64,000 bases of DNA from an uncultured Eubacteriales bacterium (GTDB lineage: Bacteria; Bacillota; Clostridia; Peptostreptococcales; Anaerovoracaceae): the NCBI GenBank assembly GCA_902786815.1, contig CADADV010000002.1, positions 62,001-126,000 of the forward strand. The letters run 5' to 3'. Each line of letters begins with the position of its first letter. The first letter of the stretch is position 1. The position numbers and the translations under genes are program-made. The notes beneath the pieces were generated by a model. The model was not told the origin of the DNA and did no database searches. It saw nothing but the letters and a program-made list of their open reading frames with translations. This document shows positions 45,053 through 53,653 of the stretch, piece after piece.

Positions 45053-45694
45053 TCACTCCTTATATCCCAAACCGTTCAGAACAAACCGAACCATCTGGTC
45101 TTCCATTTTCTCCTCACTGGCTGCCAGCTGTTTGCCGCAGTAGATATCCATTCTCTCTTTGTAGTATGAACAGCTGTAGGCATAGTGAAGCATCATCAGC
45201 AGATTGTCAAAGAAGAATGCTCCGACGCCCGGATCAAGCCGTTCATCGATGCGTCTGTCCTCGACAGCTTTCGTCAGCGCTGCTTTGTAAGCCTGGGCGG
45301 ATGGCCGCTCGATCAGCTCTGCCAGCTTTTCGCCCTGCTCTGAAGCGTTTCCTGCAGTGATCTGATGATACATTCTGAAATACTCCGGATGATCCTTGCA
45401 GGAAGTCTGGACCTGATGCACCAGCGCTCTGACCAGCTCGGGCAGATCCGCTCCCTGCGCGTCTACAGCACCGACCTGCTGCAGAACCGTGTCCAGATAA
45501 TCAAGGGTGTTTTTCACGCATGCGGCAAACAATGCGTCCTTGTCCTCGTAATACTTGTAGATCACGCCCACGCTGACGCCTGCGTTTTTCGCGATCCGAC
45601 TCAGTCCGGCTCCCTTAAAACCTTTGTCTGCAAATTCCAATATCGCTGTGTCAATAAGTCTGGCCTGCTGTTCTTCAGTTAGTTTTTTCAGCAT
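45053..45694 (-). CDS. TetR-family regulator inside the catabolic operon
   Basis: A 213-residue regulator. The helix-turn-helix is clear (ILEFADKGFKGAGLSRIAKNAGVSVGVIYKYYEDKDALFAACV); the C-terminal ligand domain is helical and unassigned. The ATG at 45694 is chosen because a GGAGGAAGG site precedes it; it overlaps the aldolase end by 20 bases. A regulator lying mid-operon would be autoregulated. The 34-bp palindrome at the operon promoter (48235-48268) is its likely operator, and the pathway substrate or a phosphorylated intermediate its likely inducer. Confidence 0.9.
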   Translation of the reverse strand: MLKKLTEEQQARLIDTAILEFADKGFKGAGLSRIAKNAGVSVGVIYKYYEDKDALFAACVKNTLDYLDTVLQQVGAVDAQGADLPELVRALVHQVQTSCKDHPEYFRMYHQITAGNASEQGEKLAELIERPSAQAYKAALTKAVEDRRIDERLDPGVGAFFFDNLLMMLHYAYSCSYYKERMDIYCGKQLAASEEKMEDQMVRFVLNGLGYKE

Positions 45695-46730
45695 GTCCTT
45701 CCTCCTTGCGTTTCGCATATTTTCTTATATAGAACGCGTGCTCCAGCTCAGCACTCGCCCTGTCGACCGGCTTCGCACCCTTCTTGAGCGCGAGGAACGC
45801 GGCCTGACAATTCTTCTCAAGCACGGTCGCCGCTGCATGAGCCTCATCTTTATCCGCAGCGATAATCAGCGCGCCGTCGTTTTTCAGCAGAACGGATCCG
45901 CCGTCTTCTGCCAGCCCTTTCAAAAACTCGCGGTTCCCCGGTTCGATGCACCGTATGACCGCCCCGCTGATCTGTGCCTGGTCGTCCAGATAGGCGCTGA
46001 TGCTTTTGCCTCTCCTGCTCATCGCCATGATGAACGGAGTGCGCACGTGAATCATGTATCCCTTGTCGATTTCTCCCTCGAGGAGCGCGCCTGATTCGGT
46101 CGGCATTTTGCAGCCGCAGCGGATCTCAAAGATCCTTCCGCAGACTTTTTCCAGTGTATAGGCTGCTTTGAAGGCTTCTTCGTAGTCCGCGCCGAAACAC
46201 AGGGCGCCGTGGCTTTTCATGAGGAACACGTTCGCGTCCGGGTTTCTGCGGATGGCTCTCCTCACATTTGCCGCCAGGGGCTTTGTCGAAGAGATGCCGT
46301 ACTGCGCCGTCGGGATGATCGTTCCCAGACTCTCCCTCTCCTCGGATGTGACGATCCGTTCCGCCCTGAGGTTGCCATTGGATTCGGTCAGCGGGAAGTC
46401 CTCGCCAAGCACACTCACCGCCGAAGCGTTGGGCTGATGGGTGTGCACGATGAAATCCACTTCCGGTCTGAGTTTATATACTGATGCGTGGATCTCCTTT
46501 TCGCTGGACGGCTTGATGTCGCCCTTGTAGGAAAGGTCCCGGATCTTTACGGTGACGAGATCGGAGGCCTCCAGGGTTTCATAGGCCCTGCCGCTCGGCG
46601 TGATGAGGAACAGGTCCTTCGAAAGGCGGATGCTCACGTTGCCCCAGGTCCGGGCGATGAGTCCGCTGTCCACTAATTCACGGCAGGCCTTCAGCAAAAT
46701 CTCCTCTGCCTGTTTTTTCTGATATATCAT
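45675..46730 (-). CDS. Class II aldolase/adducin protein with degenerate second domain
   Basis: A 351-residue protein. The N-terminal domain (about 1-215) is a zinc-dependent aldolase like fuculose- or ribulose-phosphate aldolase: GNVSIRL, a Glu in SSEKEIHASVY, His-x-His in VHTHQPNA and a third His in KSHGAL. The C-terminal part (about 225-330) repeats the second half of the same fold (GSVLLKNDGALIIAADKDEAH), but the metal-binding His is Asp, so it is inactive, perhaps structural. It is one base from the aminotransferase stop and overlaps the TetR start. It should cleave a phosphorylated sugar or related hydroxy-carbonyl compound. Confidence 0.87.
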   Translation of the reverse strand: MIYQKKQAEEILLKACRELVDSGLIARTWGNVSIRLSKDLFLITPSGRAYETLEASDLVTVKIRDLSYKGDIKPSSEKEIHASVYKLRPEVDFIVHTHQPNASAVSVLGEDFPLTESNGNLRAERIVTSEERESLGTIIPTAQYGISSTKPLAANVRRAIRRNPDANVFLMKSHGALCFGADYEEAFKAAYTLEKVCGRIFEIRCGCKMPTESGALLEGEIDKGYMIHVRTPFIMAMSRRGKSISAYLDDQAQISGAVIRCIEPGNREFLKGLAEDGGSVLLKNDGALIIAADKDEAHAAATVLEKNCQAAFLALKKGAKPVDRASAELEHAFYIRKYAKRKEEGHAEKTN

Positions 46731-46731
46731 G

Positions 46732-48216
46732 TCACCCCTCCAGTTTTCCGCACTTCGCGAAGACGCGGTCGAATCTTCCGATGAGGTCGTCGATCATTTC
46801 TTCATCATATGCTGCGCTGGTGTAAAGGCGCGAGCCTGCCAGCGTCACGATTCCTTCCGCCATGTATGCGGCTCCCATGTGTTCCATTTCCTTCTGGCGT
46901 CTGCCTGTTTCCTTCAGGATCTTCGGCAGCTGCCATGGCTTGGACCAGTCGATGGCATAGTGCATCGTACCCACCGTGTCCACGTGGCAGATGGAACCCT
47001 GATTGAAGATCACAAAGGGCAGATCGTGTTTCGCAGCTGAGGCTTTCAGTCCTGCGATCAGCCTGTCGGCCATGCGTCCCGCCTTTTCGCAGGCGTTTGT
47101 CTCGGCGATTTCCTTGATGGTATGGTAACCTGCGCAGCAGGAAAGCGGAGTCGCCGCCATAGTCCCGCCGCAAAGGGCTTTCTTGACTTTTTTGCCCGAA
47201 GAATCGATTCCTGCACCCAGATGCTGCATGCAGTCCAGATGTCCGCCGATGCCTCCTGCTCCCGGGTATCCGCCTGCGATGACTTTGCCAAAAATGGTCA
47301 GGTCCGGATCCACGCCGAAGTAGGCCTGGGCACCGCCTGTACCGATGCGGAACCCGGTGACGACTTCGTCAAAAATGAGCAGCGCGCCGTATGCATGGGC
47401 CAGTTCCTCCACGCCTCTGACGAAATCCTTCGTCACCGGCCGTGTGCCGCTCTCCGGACCGACCGGTTCCAGATAGACCGCCGCCGTTCCGCCGTCCCGT
47501 TTATGTTTCTTCAGTTTTTTCTCCAGATCATCGAGGTCCCCGGGGAAGAACTCGTCTGTATGTCCAAAGACATAGCTCGGAATTCCTCTGGACTGGATGC
47601 CCTTGGTCCCCGGGATCCGGATACCGTAGGCCAGCTGGTCCGACCATCCGTGGTAGGCACCGCCCATCTTGAGAATATTCTTGTTCTTCGTCTTCAGTCT
47701 TGCGACGCGCGCAGCGCACATCGCCGCCTCTGTTCCCGACCCCAGCATCCGGAACATTTCGACCGACGGCACCAAGTCCGCGATCAGTTTCGCCAGCTTG
47801 TATTCATATTCATGGAACAACCCTGTCGAGGGTCCGCAGGTGTTCAGCAGTTCGATGACCTTCTCACGGACACTTACAGGGTTTGACCCCAACACTGTCG
47901 GTCCGCCTGCCTGCAGCAGGTCGTAGTACTCGTTGCCGTCGATGTCCCAGAGCTTCGCACCCTCGGCCTTTGTCATCACCATCGGGAATGGATAATTGAA
48001 GGCCAGGTTGTGCTGCACGCCGCCCGGAATGATCTGACGCGCTTCCTCGATCCGCTCCTTTGACCCCGCGCACTTCTTCGCGAAATACTCTTCTTCATAC
48101 TCCGCCAGCGCCTCCGGCTTCACGCCGTAGATTGGTCCGTCTTTCAGCGCATCCAGCTCCGCGACGATCTTCTCCGCGTCCGGATATTCATCGATTGCAA
48201 AACCATCATATGCCAT
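46732..48216 (-). CDS. Class III aminotransferase (glutamate-1-semialdehyde aminotransferase-like)
   Basis: A 494-residue PLP enzyme. GSGTEAAMCAARVAR binds the cofactor phosphate, AYHGWSD stacks on the ring, LLIFDEVVTGFR holds the PLP aspartate and TIFGKVIAGGYPGAGGIGG the Schiff-base lysine. It resembles HemL but has about 60 extra N-terminal residues and sits in a catabolic operon far from heme genes, so omega-amine transamination or an aminomutase reaction on a sugar-like or amino-acid-like substrate is more likely. First gene of the operon aminotransferase-aldolase-TetR-FGGY kinase-MFS, behind a palindromic promoter. Confidence 0.9.
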   Translation of the reverse strand: MAYDGFAIDEYPDAEKIVAELDALKDGPIYGVKPEALAEYEEEYFAKKCAGSKERIEEARQIIPGGVQHNLAFNYPFPMVMTKAEGAKLWDIDGNEYYDLLQAGGPTVLGSNPVSVREKVIELLNTCGPSTGLFHEYEYKLAKLIADLVPSVEMFRMLGSGTEAAMCAARVARLKTKNKNILKMGGAYHGWSDQLAYGIRIPGTKGIQSRGIPSYVFGHTDEFFPGDLDDLEKKLKKHKRDGGTAAVYLEPVGPESGTRPVTKDFVRGVEELAHAYGALLIFDEVVTGFRIGTGGAQAYFGVDPDLTIFGKVIAGGYPGAGGIGGHLDCMQHLGAGIDSSGKKVKKALCGGTMAATPLSCCAGYHTIKEIAETNACEKAGRMADRLIAGLKASAAKHDLPFVIFNQGSICHVDTVGTMHYAIDWSKPWQLPKILKETGRRQKEMEHMGAAYMAEGIVTLAGSRLYTSAAYDEEMIDDLIGRFDRVFAKCGKLEG

Positions 48217-48234
48217 GGTTGTTCCTCCTAAAAC

Positions 48235-48294
48235 AATAAGCTCGTGAATGCCTGTTCACGAGCTTATTTTATCCTTCTAAAGCAGTAATGTCAA
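48235..48294 (-). promoter_or_regulatory. Operon promoter overlapped by a 34-bp palindrome
   Basis: TTGACA (48289-48294), 17-bp spacer, TAAAAT (48266-48271) on the minus strand. A perfect inverted repeat with 14-base arms (48235-48248 and 48255-48268, six-base centre; core CTCGTGAA/TTCACGAG) runs from the -10 box past the start site and ends 18 bases before the aminotransferase ATG. The position fits an operator for the operon's TetR protein. As RNA it would form a 5'-terminal hairpin and may also stop lysS transcripts. Confidence 0.65.
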
Positions 48295-48331
48295 TTCAAT
48301 TTTTCTGAATTTAATCAAATTTTGCATTTAA

Positions 48332-50302
48332 TTAATAAATTTTCGCTCCTGCCGGGATCTTGTCATCCAGAATGATGAAGTTGAGCATTTCCTTGCCCTC
48401 TTCTTCATGGATGGCTGAGAGCAGCATGCCGCAGGAATCGATGCCCATCATCTTCCTTGTCGGCAGGTTCGTGATGGCCAGAACGGTCTTGCCGACCAGC
48501 TCTTCCGGCTCATACCATTCGTGGATGCCGGAGAGGATCACGCGGTCTTCGCCTGTTCCGTCGTCGACAACGAACTTGAGGAGCTTCTTGCTCTTTGGTA
48601 CAGCGCTGCACTCCTTGATCTTCACGACTCTGAAGTCAGACTTGCTGAAGGTATCGAAGTCCACTTCCTCTTCGAAGAGCGGCTCGATCACGACCTTGGA
48701 GAAGTCGATATCTACCGGGGCCGCTTCAGCAGCAACGGTGTCTGCGATCTCCGGTGCCGGCGCGGCTGCCTTTGCCTTGCCCGGCTCATCCAGCGGCTTC
48801 ATAGTCGGGAAGAGGATGACGTCGCGGATGGTCGGCGCATTGGTGACGAGCATGATGACTCTGTCGATGCCGATGCCCAGGCCGCCTGTCGGAGGAAGTC
48901 CGACTTCCAGCGCGTTGACGAAGTCCATATCCATCGGGTGCGCTTCGTCGTCGATGCCGCAGTCCAGTTCGTGCTGCTGCTCAACAAATCTCTCATACTG
49001 GTCGATCGGGTCGTTCAGCTCGGAGAATGCGTTGGCAACTTCCCAGCCGTTGATGTATGCTTCGAATCTTCTGGTGATTCTCGGGTCCTTCGGGTCTCTC
49101 TTCGCGAGAGGTGAGATCTCGACCGGATGACCGATGACGAAGATCGGGCCGTCCAGGAGTCCCGGATAATCCTCGCAGTATTCCTCGAACATCTCCGCGA
49201 TGAGCTTGCCTCTGCTCATGCCTTCAACGTCTTCCGCGTCCATGCCGTAGCCGATGGCTGCCGCGCGGGCGTCCTCATCATTGTCGATCTCGTGGAAGTT
49301 CACGCCGGTGATGTCTCTGACTGCATCCGTCATGTCAACTGTCTTCCAAGGCGGCGTCAGGTCGAACTCCTTACCCTGGTAGTTGATGATCATGCTGCCG
49401 GTGGCTGCCTTTGCAGCGTTGGAGATGACCGCTTCAGTAACGCGCATGGTCGTTTCCATGTTGCCGTATGCATAGTATGCTTCCATGGATGTGAACTCCG
49501 GATTGTGGTTCTTGTCCATGCCTTCGTTACGGAACATCTTGCCCATTTCATAGACTCTGTCCAGTCCGCCGACGACCAGTCTCTTCAGGTAGAGCTCGTT
49601 GGCGATCCTCAGTTTCATCGGCAGATGCAGTGTATTGTGGAAGGTGTTGAACGGTCTGGCGTTGGCACCGCCTGCGATCGTTGTCAGGATCGGCGTGTCG
49701 ACTTCCAGATAACCAAAGTCTTCTTCCATGGTTCTCTTGATTTCTTTGACGATGGCAGCCCTCTTGATGAAGCTTTCCTTCACGCCCGGCGTGACGATCA
49801 GATCCACGTAGCGCTGTCTGTAACGGATATCCATATCCTTCAGGCCGCTCCACTTGTCCGGAAGCACCTGCAGGGACTTGGACAGCAGCACCATCTTCGT
49901 AACTTCTACGGTGATCTCTCCGCGGTTGGTCATGAAGACGTTTCCGACGATACCGAAGATGTCGCCGATGTCTGACTTCTTGAACCACTGGTATTCTTCT
50001 GTACCCAGAACGTCTCTCTTGACGTGGCACTGGATCCTGCCTTTGTAGTCCTGGATGTCGATGAATGCAGCCTTACCCATAACGCGCTTGGCCATCATTC
50101 TGCCGGCGATGGATACTTCCTTGCCGTCATATTCTTCAAAGTTATCCTTGATATCCTGTGAATACGCATCCTGATCCCAGGTTTCCTGGAGGAACGGATT
50201 GCGTCCTGCCGCCTGCAGCTCAGACAGCTTGTCTCTTCTGATCTGTGACTGTTCGTTTCTTTCCTGTTCGGTGATTTCGAATTCTGTTCTCTCTTCGCTC
50301 AT
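48332..50302 (-). CDS. lysS: Lysyl-tRNA synthetase, class II, fused to a C-terminal tRNA-binding domain
   Basis: Charges tRNA-Lys. Residues 1-500 are a complete class II LysRS with an N-terminal OB domain, FLEVDTPIL (motif 1), FRNEGMDKNHNPEFTSMEAY (motif 2) and GLGIGIDRVIM (motif 3). After an Ala/Pro-rich linker (about 505-530) comes a Trbp111/EMAPII-type OB domain (about 545-656; FRVVKIKECSAVPKSKKLL, NLPTRKMMGIDSCGML), normally seen at the end of MetRS. The fusion raises length to 656 from about 490-500. It follows greA by 39 bases in the usual Firmicute greA-lysS order. Confidence 0.96.
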   Translation of the reverse strand: MSEERTEFEITEQERNEQSQIRRDKLSELQAAGRNPFLQETWDQDAYSQDIKDNFEEYDGKEVSIAGRMMAKRVMGKAAFIDIQDYKGRIQCHVKRDVLGTEEYQWFKKSDIGDIFGIVGNVFMTNRGEITVEVTKMVLLSKSLQVLPDKWSGLKDMDIRYRQRYVDLIVTPGVKESFIKRAAIVKEIKRTMEEDFGYLEVDTPILTTIAGGANARPFNTFHNTLHLPMKLRIANELYLKRLVVGGLDRVYEMGKMFRNEGMDKNHNPEFTSMEAYYAYGNMETTMRVTEAVISNAAKAATGSMIINYQGKEFDLTPPWKTVDMTDAVRDITGVNFHEIDNDEDARAAAIGYGMDAEDVEGMSRGKLIAEMFEEYCEDYPGLLDGPIFVIGHPVEISPLAKRDPKDPRITRRFEAYINGWEVANAFSELNDPIDQYERFVEQQHELDCGIDDEAHPMDMDFVNALEVGLPPTGGLGIGIDRVIMLVTNAPTIRDVILFPTMKPLDEPGKAKAAAPAPEIADTVAAEAAPVDIDFSKVVIEPLFEEEVDFDTFSKSDFRVVKIKECSAVPKSKKLLKFVVDDGTGEDRVILSGIHEWYEPEELVGKTVLAITNLPTRKMMGIDSCGMLLSAIHEEEGKEMLNFIILDDKIPAGAKIY

Positions 50303-50341
50303 TGTATGTTCCTTTCCATCTTTGTATGTCTTGGCTTTGCC

Positions 50342-50845
50342 TTAGTTTTCCTTCTTTTCTTCTTTTTCGATCTTCATGATCTTGTAGTTGATGACTCCGT
50401 CCGGAATCTCGATCGAAACTGTCTCGCCTTTTTTCTTACCAATGAGCGCTTTACCAACGGGTGATTCTGTAGAGATCTTACCACTGAACGGATCTGATTC
50501 CGTGGCGCCTACTATAGAAAACACCTCTTTTTCTCCTGTATCTGTATCTTTGACTGTGACTTTAAGGCCGATGTTGACCTTGTCCCCTTTCATCTCTTCT
50601 TCTGAAACGATCTTGGCTTTGCGGAGCATCTCCTCCAGTTCGTGGATGCGTTCTTCCAGCTCAGCCTGCTCGTTTTTCGCTGAATCATATTCAGCGTTTT
50701 CGGAAATATCTCCATAGGAGATCGCTTCCTTGATTCTCTCAGCTACTTCCGCACGTTTGACGGAAACCAGCTCGTCGTGCTCGGCTACGATTTTGTCGTA
50801 CCCTTCCTGTGTCACCAGTAACTCTTCGTTCATGAATTCGTCCAT
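50342..50845 (-). CDS. greA: Transcription elongation factor GreA
   Basis: Stimulates transcript cleavage by backtracked RNA polymerase. The 167 residues have the N-terminal coiled coil with acidic tip (ISYGDISENAEYDSAKNEQAELEERIHELE) and the C-terminal FKBP-like domain ending VGKALIGKKKGETVSIEIPDG. AAAGGAG eight bases before the ATG fixes the start. Co-transcribed with lysS. Confidence 0.97.
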   Translation of the reverse strand: MDEFMNEELLVTQEGYDKIVAEHDELVSVKRAEVAERIKEAISYGDISENAEYDSAKNEQAELEERIHELEEMLRKAKIVSEEEMKGDKVNIGLKVTVKDTDTGEKEVFSIVGATESDPFSGKISTESPVGKALIGKKKGETVSIEIPDGVINYKIMKIEKEEKKEN

Positions 50846-50923
50846 TTTTTTAACTCCTTTTCGCGCATAAAGAACGCTTTTTTTACCCCGGACCGAACGC
50901 CTTTCAGCGCATCAAAAATGCAC

Positions 50924-50949
50924 TAAAAAAGCACCCTTCCGCAGGGTGC
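50924..50949 (-). terminator. Terminator after the transglutaminase-like gene
   Basis: GCACCCT (50931-50937) pairs with AGGGTGC (50943-50949); the minus strand continues in six T. It separates the hom operon from greA. Confidence 0.85.
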
Positions 50950-50987
50950 CTTTATTCTACATGAAATATGTATACGTGTCAACGAGA

Positions 50988-52550
50988 CTATCGGGCAACT
51001 GTTCCAAGCGGCCAGGGCACGCCCGGCTGCGGATTCACCTCGTAGGTTTTGCCGCCCATGGTGATGTAGATATTCTTATGTCCCTTGTTGTACTGCATGT
51101 AGTTTCCGTAGATGTCCTTCGGGCCTTTGTCCTTGCCGGCGAAGTGGACCCTGCTCTTGATGCCCAGATCATTCATGAAATCGTGCATCATCTTCGCGCC
51201 GGAGACGCAGGTGCCGTTGCCGCCGTACCAGAGCTGCATTCCCGTCGCGCCGCCCTTGGAACTGTACTTTCCGCTTGCGATCAGTTTGCCGATCGCGTCA
51301 ACGATCTGCCAGCTGCTCATGTCTTCTGAGACCAGTGAGCTGATCGTCTTCGTTCTCCACTTCTTGTAATTCGCACTGGTCTTCTTCGCCTTTGCTTTGC
51401 CGCGGAAGCCGTTTATGAACGCAAATTTGACATTCCAGTTTGTCTTCTTGCCGTCCTGGACTACAACATTCCTGACGGTGAACCGTCCGGGCTTCAGGGC
51501 CTTCACAGTGATCTTCACGGTCTTGCCGGAAACGGAGACCTTCACTTTGCCCTTTTTCTTGTCGTAGGTCGTGCTCTTGAGCTTCATGCCCTTCGGCATT
51601 TCGTACTGCCAGAACTCCTGCTGCCCGACAACGAGTGCGAAATCAAACTGCGTGCGCGGATTCCCGACGGAGTTGTTGAGCACCTTCACCATGCAGATGT
51701 AAGTGCTTTTTCCGACCTTGCAGTATACGGTTTCCATGCCGGCTTTGACCGGCTTGATCTTGACGTACTTTCCCGTCTTCTTGCCGAACTTGATGACGCC
51801 GCTGCCTCCAAGGCTCCATTTGCCTTTGCCTTTTTTGAGCTTGATCGTCTTCGTACCGCCCTTGGCCACCTTGACATAGATGGTCGAAAGTTTTTTCGCG
51901 GCGGGGCTCTTGCCCTTTGTCTTCACGGTCTTCACCGCGGACCATTTCGAGTACCGCATCTTGCCGTTTGTCTTCATGCAGACTCTGACGCGGACATAGT
52001 AATATGTCCCCTTCGTCAGTTTTTTGATCGTTTTCGATGTGTTCGTCGCGGCGGTATATGTCGTTTTGACGTGGTTCTTGAACGTCCTGTTCGTGCAGTA
52101 CTGGATCTGGATTTTCTTCAGCGTCGCAGCGCTGGGCTTCGCCCACTTGGCAGTCAGGTAGCTTTTGCCCGCTGTCACAGAAGACAGTTTCACTGCAGGA
52201 ACTTTTGTCGATGCAGCCGTGGTCGGTGCGACCGTCGTCGTTGTTTCTACTGCAGGCGGCGCTGTCGTTTCTTCCTCTGTGCCTTCGCTTCCGCCAGCGG
52301 CCGGCGGATCTTCAGGGGTCCCGCCGTCCCCCTCGCCGGTGACCGCAGGATCCGTAACGTCTCCGTCCCCGGTTCCGTCCGTGCCCTGGTCCACATCAGT
52401 TCCCGGGGTTCCTCCCTGCGTATCCCCCGTGCCGACCACCTGGCCATTGCCGTCCCCTGCATCTCCGGCCGCCGATACGGACGCCGGCGCAAAGGCAAAC
52501 AGCATCATGACTGATATCAATATTGCAATGTATCGTTTCGTTGATTTCAT
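50988..52550 (-). CDS. Secreted fibronectin-III protein with degenerate transglutaminase-like domain
   Basis: A 520-residue exported protein. An N-terminal signal peptide (to about 28) is followed by a Gly/Asp/Thr/Pro-rich linker (29-115), a fibronectin type III domain (about 118-205), Lys-rich beta repeats (205-380) and a C-terminal transglutaminase-like region (about 395-520). Cys448 (NGTCVSG) and His491 (KGHKN) fit the catalytic pair, but the usual Asp after the His strand is Asn506 (YEVNP) and the HxW tryptophan is absent, so activity is doubtful. Its ATG overlaps the homoserine dehydrogenase stop by four bases, an unexpected coupling. Confidence 0.78.
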   Translation of the reverse strand: MKSTKRYIAILISVMMLFAFAPASVSAAGDAGDGNGQVVGTGDTQGGTPGTDVDQGTDGTGDGDVTDPAVTGEGDGGTPEDPPAAGGSEGTEEETTAPPAVETTTTVAPTTAASTKVPAVKLSSVTAGKSYLTAKWAKPSAATLKKIQIQYCTNRTFKNHVKTTYTAATNTSKTIKKLTKGTYYYVRVRVCMKTNGKMRYSKWSAVKTVKTKGKSPAAKKLSTIYVKVAKGGTKTIKLKKGKGKWSLGGSGVIKFGKKTGKYVKIKPVKAGMETVYCKVGKSTYICMVKVLNNSVGNPRTQFDFALVVGQQEFWQYEMPKGMKLKSTTYDKKKGKVKVSVSGKTVKITVKALKPGRFTVRNVVVQDGKKTNWNVKFAFINGFRGKAKAKKTSANYKKWRTKTISSLVSEDMSSWQIVDAIGKLIASGKYSSKGGATGMQLWYGGNGTCVSGAKMMHDFMNDLGIKSRVHFAGKDKGPKDIYGNYMQYNKGHKNIYITMGGKTYEVNPQPGVPWPLGTVAR

Positions 52551-53557
52551 TCCTTTGTCTCCGTCAAGATCCTTAACAGATCGCTCAGCACGCCGTAAGC
52601 TGTATGATCGATCTCCGGCTCAAAAGGTTCCTCGATGATCGTCGTGGCACCCATGAGATCCGTATCGATTGTAACATAAGATGCCGTGCCCTGCATAGTG
52701 GTCGGGAGAGATCCTTCGTCCACCAGTGTGGGTCTGACAACGCCGACCGGTCTTCCGCCTTCTACCCGTCCCCTGCAAAGCAGTTTGATGCGTTTGCCCT
52801 GCGTTCCGGCGTTCTCGATATCCTCCCGCGTGATCTCGCCGATGCCGGTCCGGTCGATTTCCAAAGGCGTGATCTGCACGTCCATCAGCACGTTCATCAG
52901 CGCTGTCAGCTTAGCCGCCGCGTCCCAGCCGTCGATGTCCATGCTCGCGTCCGCTTCCACAAACCCCTGCCGCCTGCCTTCCTCGACCGCGTCTTCGAAG
53001 CTGACGCCTTTCTCCATTTCCGTCAGGATGAAGTTCGTTGTCGCGTTGAAGATGCCGCTGACCTCGGTGATCTCGCAGCCCATCAGAGTCTCCTTCGCCA
53101 GATTGTAGACCGGCGTTCCGTCCATGACCGTCGCCTCATGCAAAAACAAGACGCCCTTCTCTTTCGCCAGGTCGCGGAGCTCCCGGTAGTGCCACGCGAC
53201 CGGCCCCTTGTTGGCCGTGATGACATGCTTCCCCAGATCCAGCGCTCTGCGCACATGATCCGTCGCCGGCTGCCCTGTCATGATGTTGATCGGCGTCAGC
53301 TCCATCATGACATCATATTCTCCCGACTCTATGACTGCAAAAGCATCCTTATCTTTGTCGAACATGTCGTCGGTCAGCGCTTCGGTGTCGATCCCGTTTT
53401 CTCTGATGACGGCGCCCCGGCTCCTGGTGCAGATCCCGGTAATGATTGCCTTTGCATCAAATGTATCTTTGAGATAATCCTCCCGGCGTTTCAGCATCCG
53501 CGCGAAGGCCTGCCCGACATTGCCGTAGCCGATAAGTGCCATTCTGATCGTTTTCAT
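52547..53557 (-). CDS. hom: Homoserine dehydrogenase (no ACT domain)
   Basis: Reduces aspartate semialdehyde to homoserine for threonine and methionine synthesis. ALIGYGNVGQAFARML is the NAD(P) loop, ANKGPVAWHYRELRDLA holds the catalytic-region lysine, and GIFNATTNFILTEME and DASMDIDGWDAAAKL are family motifs. At 336 residues it lacks the C-terminal ACT domain found in many Firmicute enzymes, so threonine feedback must occur elsewhere. The start at 53557 is favoured by a GGAGGG site ten bases upstream; a longer frame would cross the divergent promoter region. The next gene is translationally coupled. Confidence 0.93.
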   Translation of the reverse strand: MKTIRMALIGYGNVGQAFARMLKRREDYLKDTFDAKAIITGICTRSRGAVIRENGIDTEALTDDMFDKDKDAFAVIESGEYDVMMELTPINIMTGQPATDHVRRALDLGKHVITANKGPVAWHYRELRDLAKEKGVLFLHEATVMDGTPVYNLAKETLMGCEITEVSGIFNATTNFILTEMEKGVSFEDAVEEGRRQGFVEADASMDIDGWDAAAKLTALMNVLMDVQITPLEIDRTGIGEITREDIENAGTQGKRIKLLCRGRVEGGRPVGVVRPTLVDEGSLPTTMQGTASYVTIDTDLMGATTIIEEPFEPEIDHTAYGVLSDLLRILTETKE

Positions 53558-53653
53558 AATATTCTGCCCTCCACGTGTAGTGTAGCGTACTTTCCTGCTT
53601 TTGCATAGGTGCATTTAATGCTATACTGATATGGATAAGGAGGGATACTTACA

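Noticed and set aside
46732..48216. Naming the class III aminotransferase hemL
   Set aside because: It has a ~60-residue N-terminal extension and sits in a catabolic operon with kinase, aldolase and transporter; no heme genes are near.
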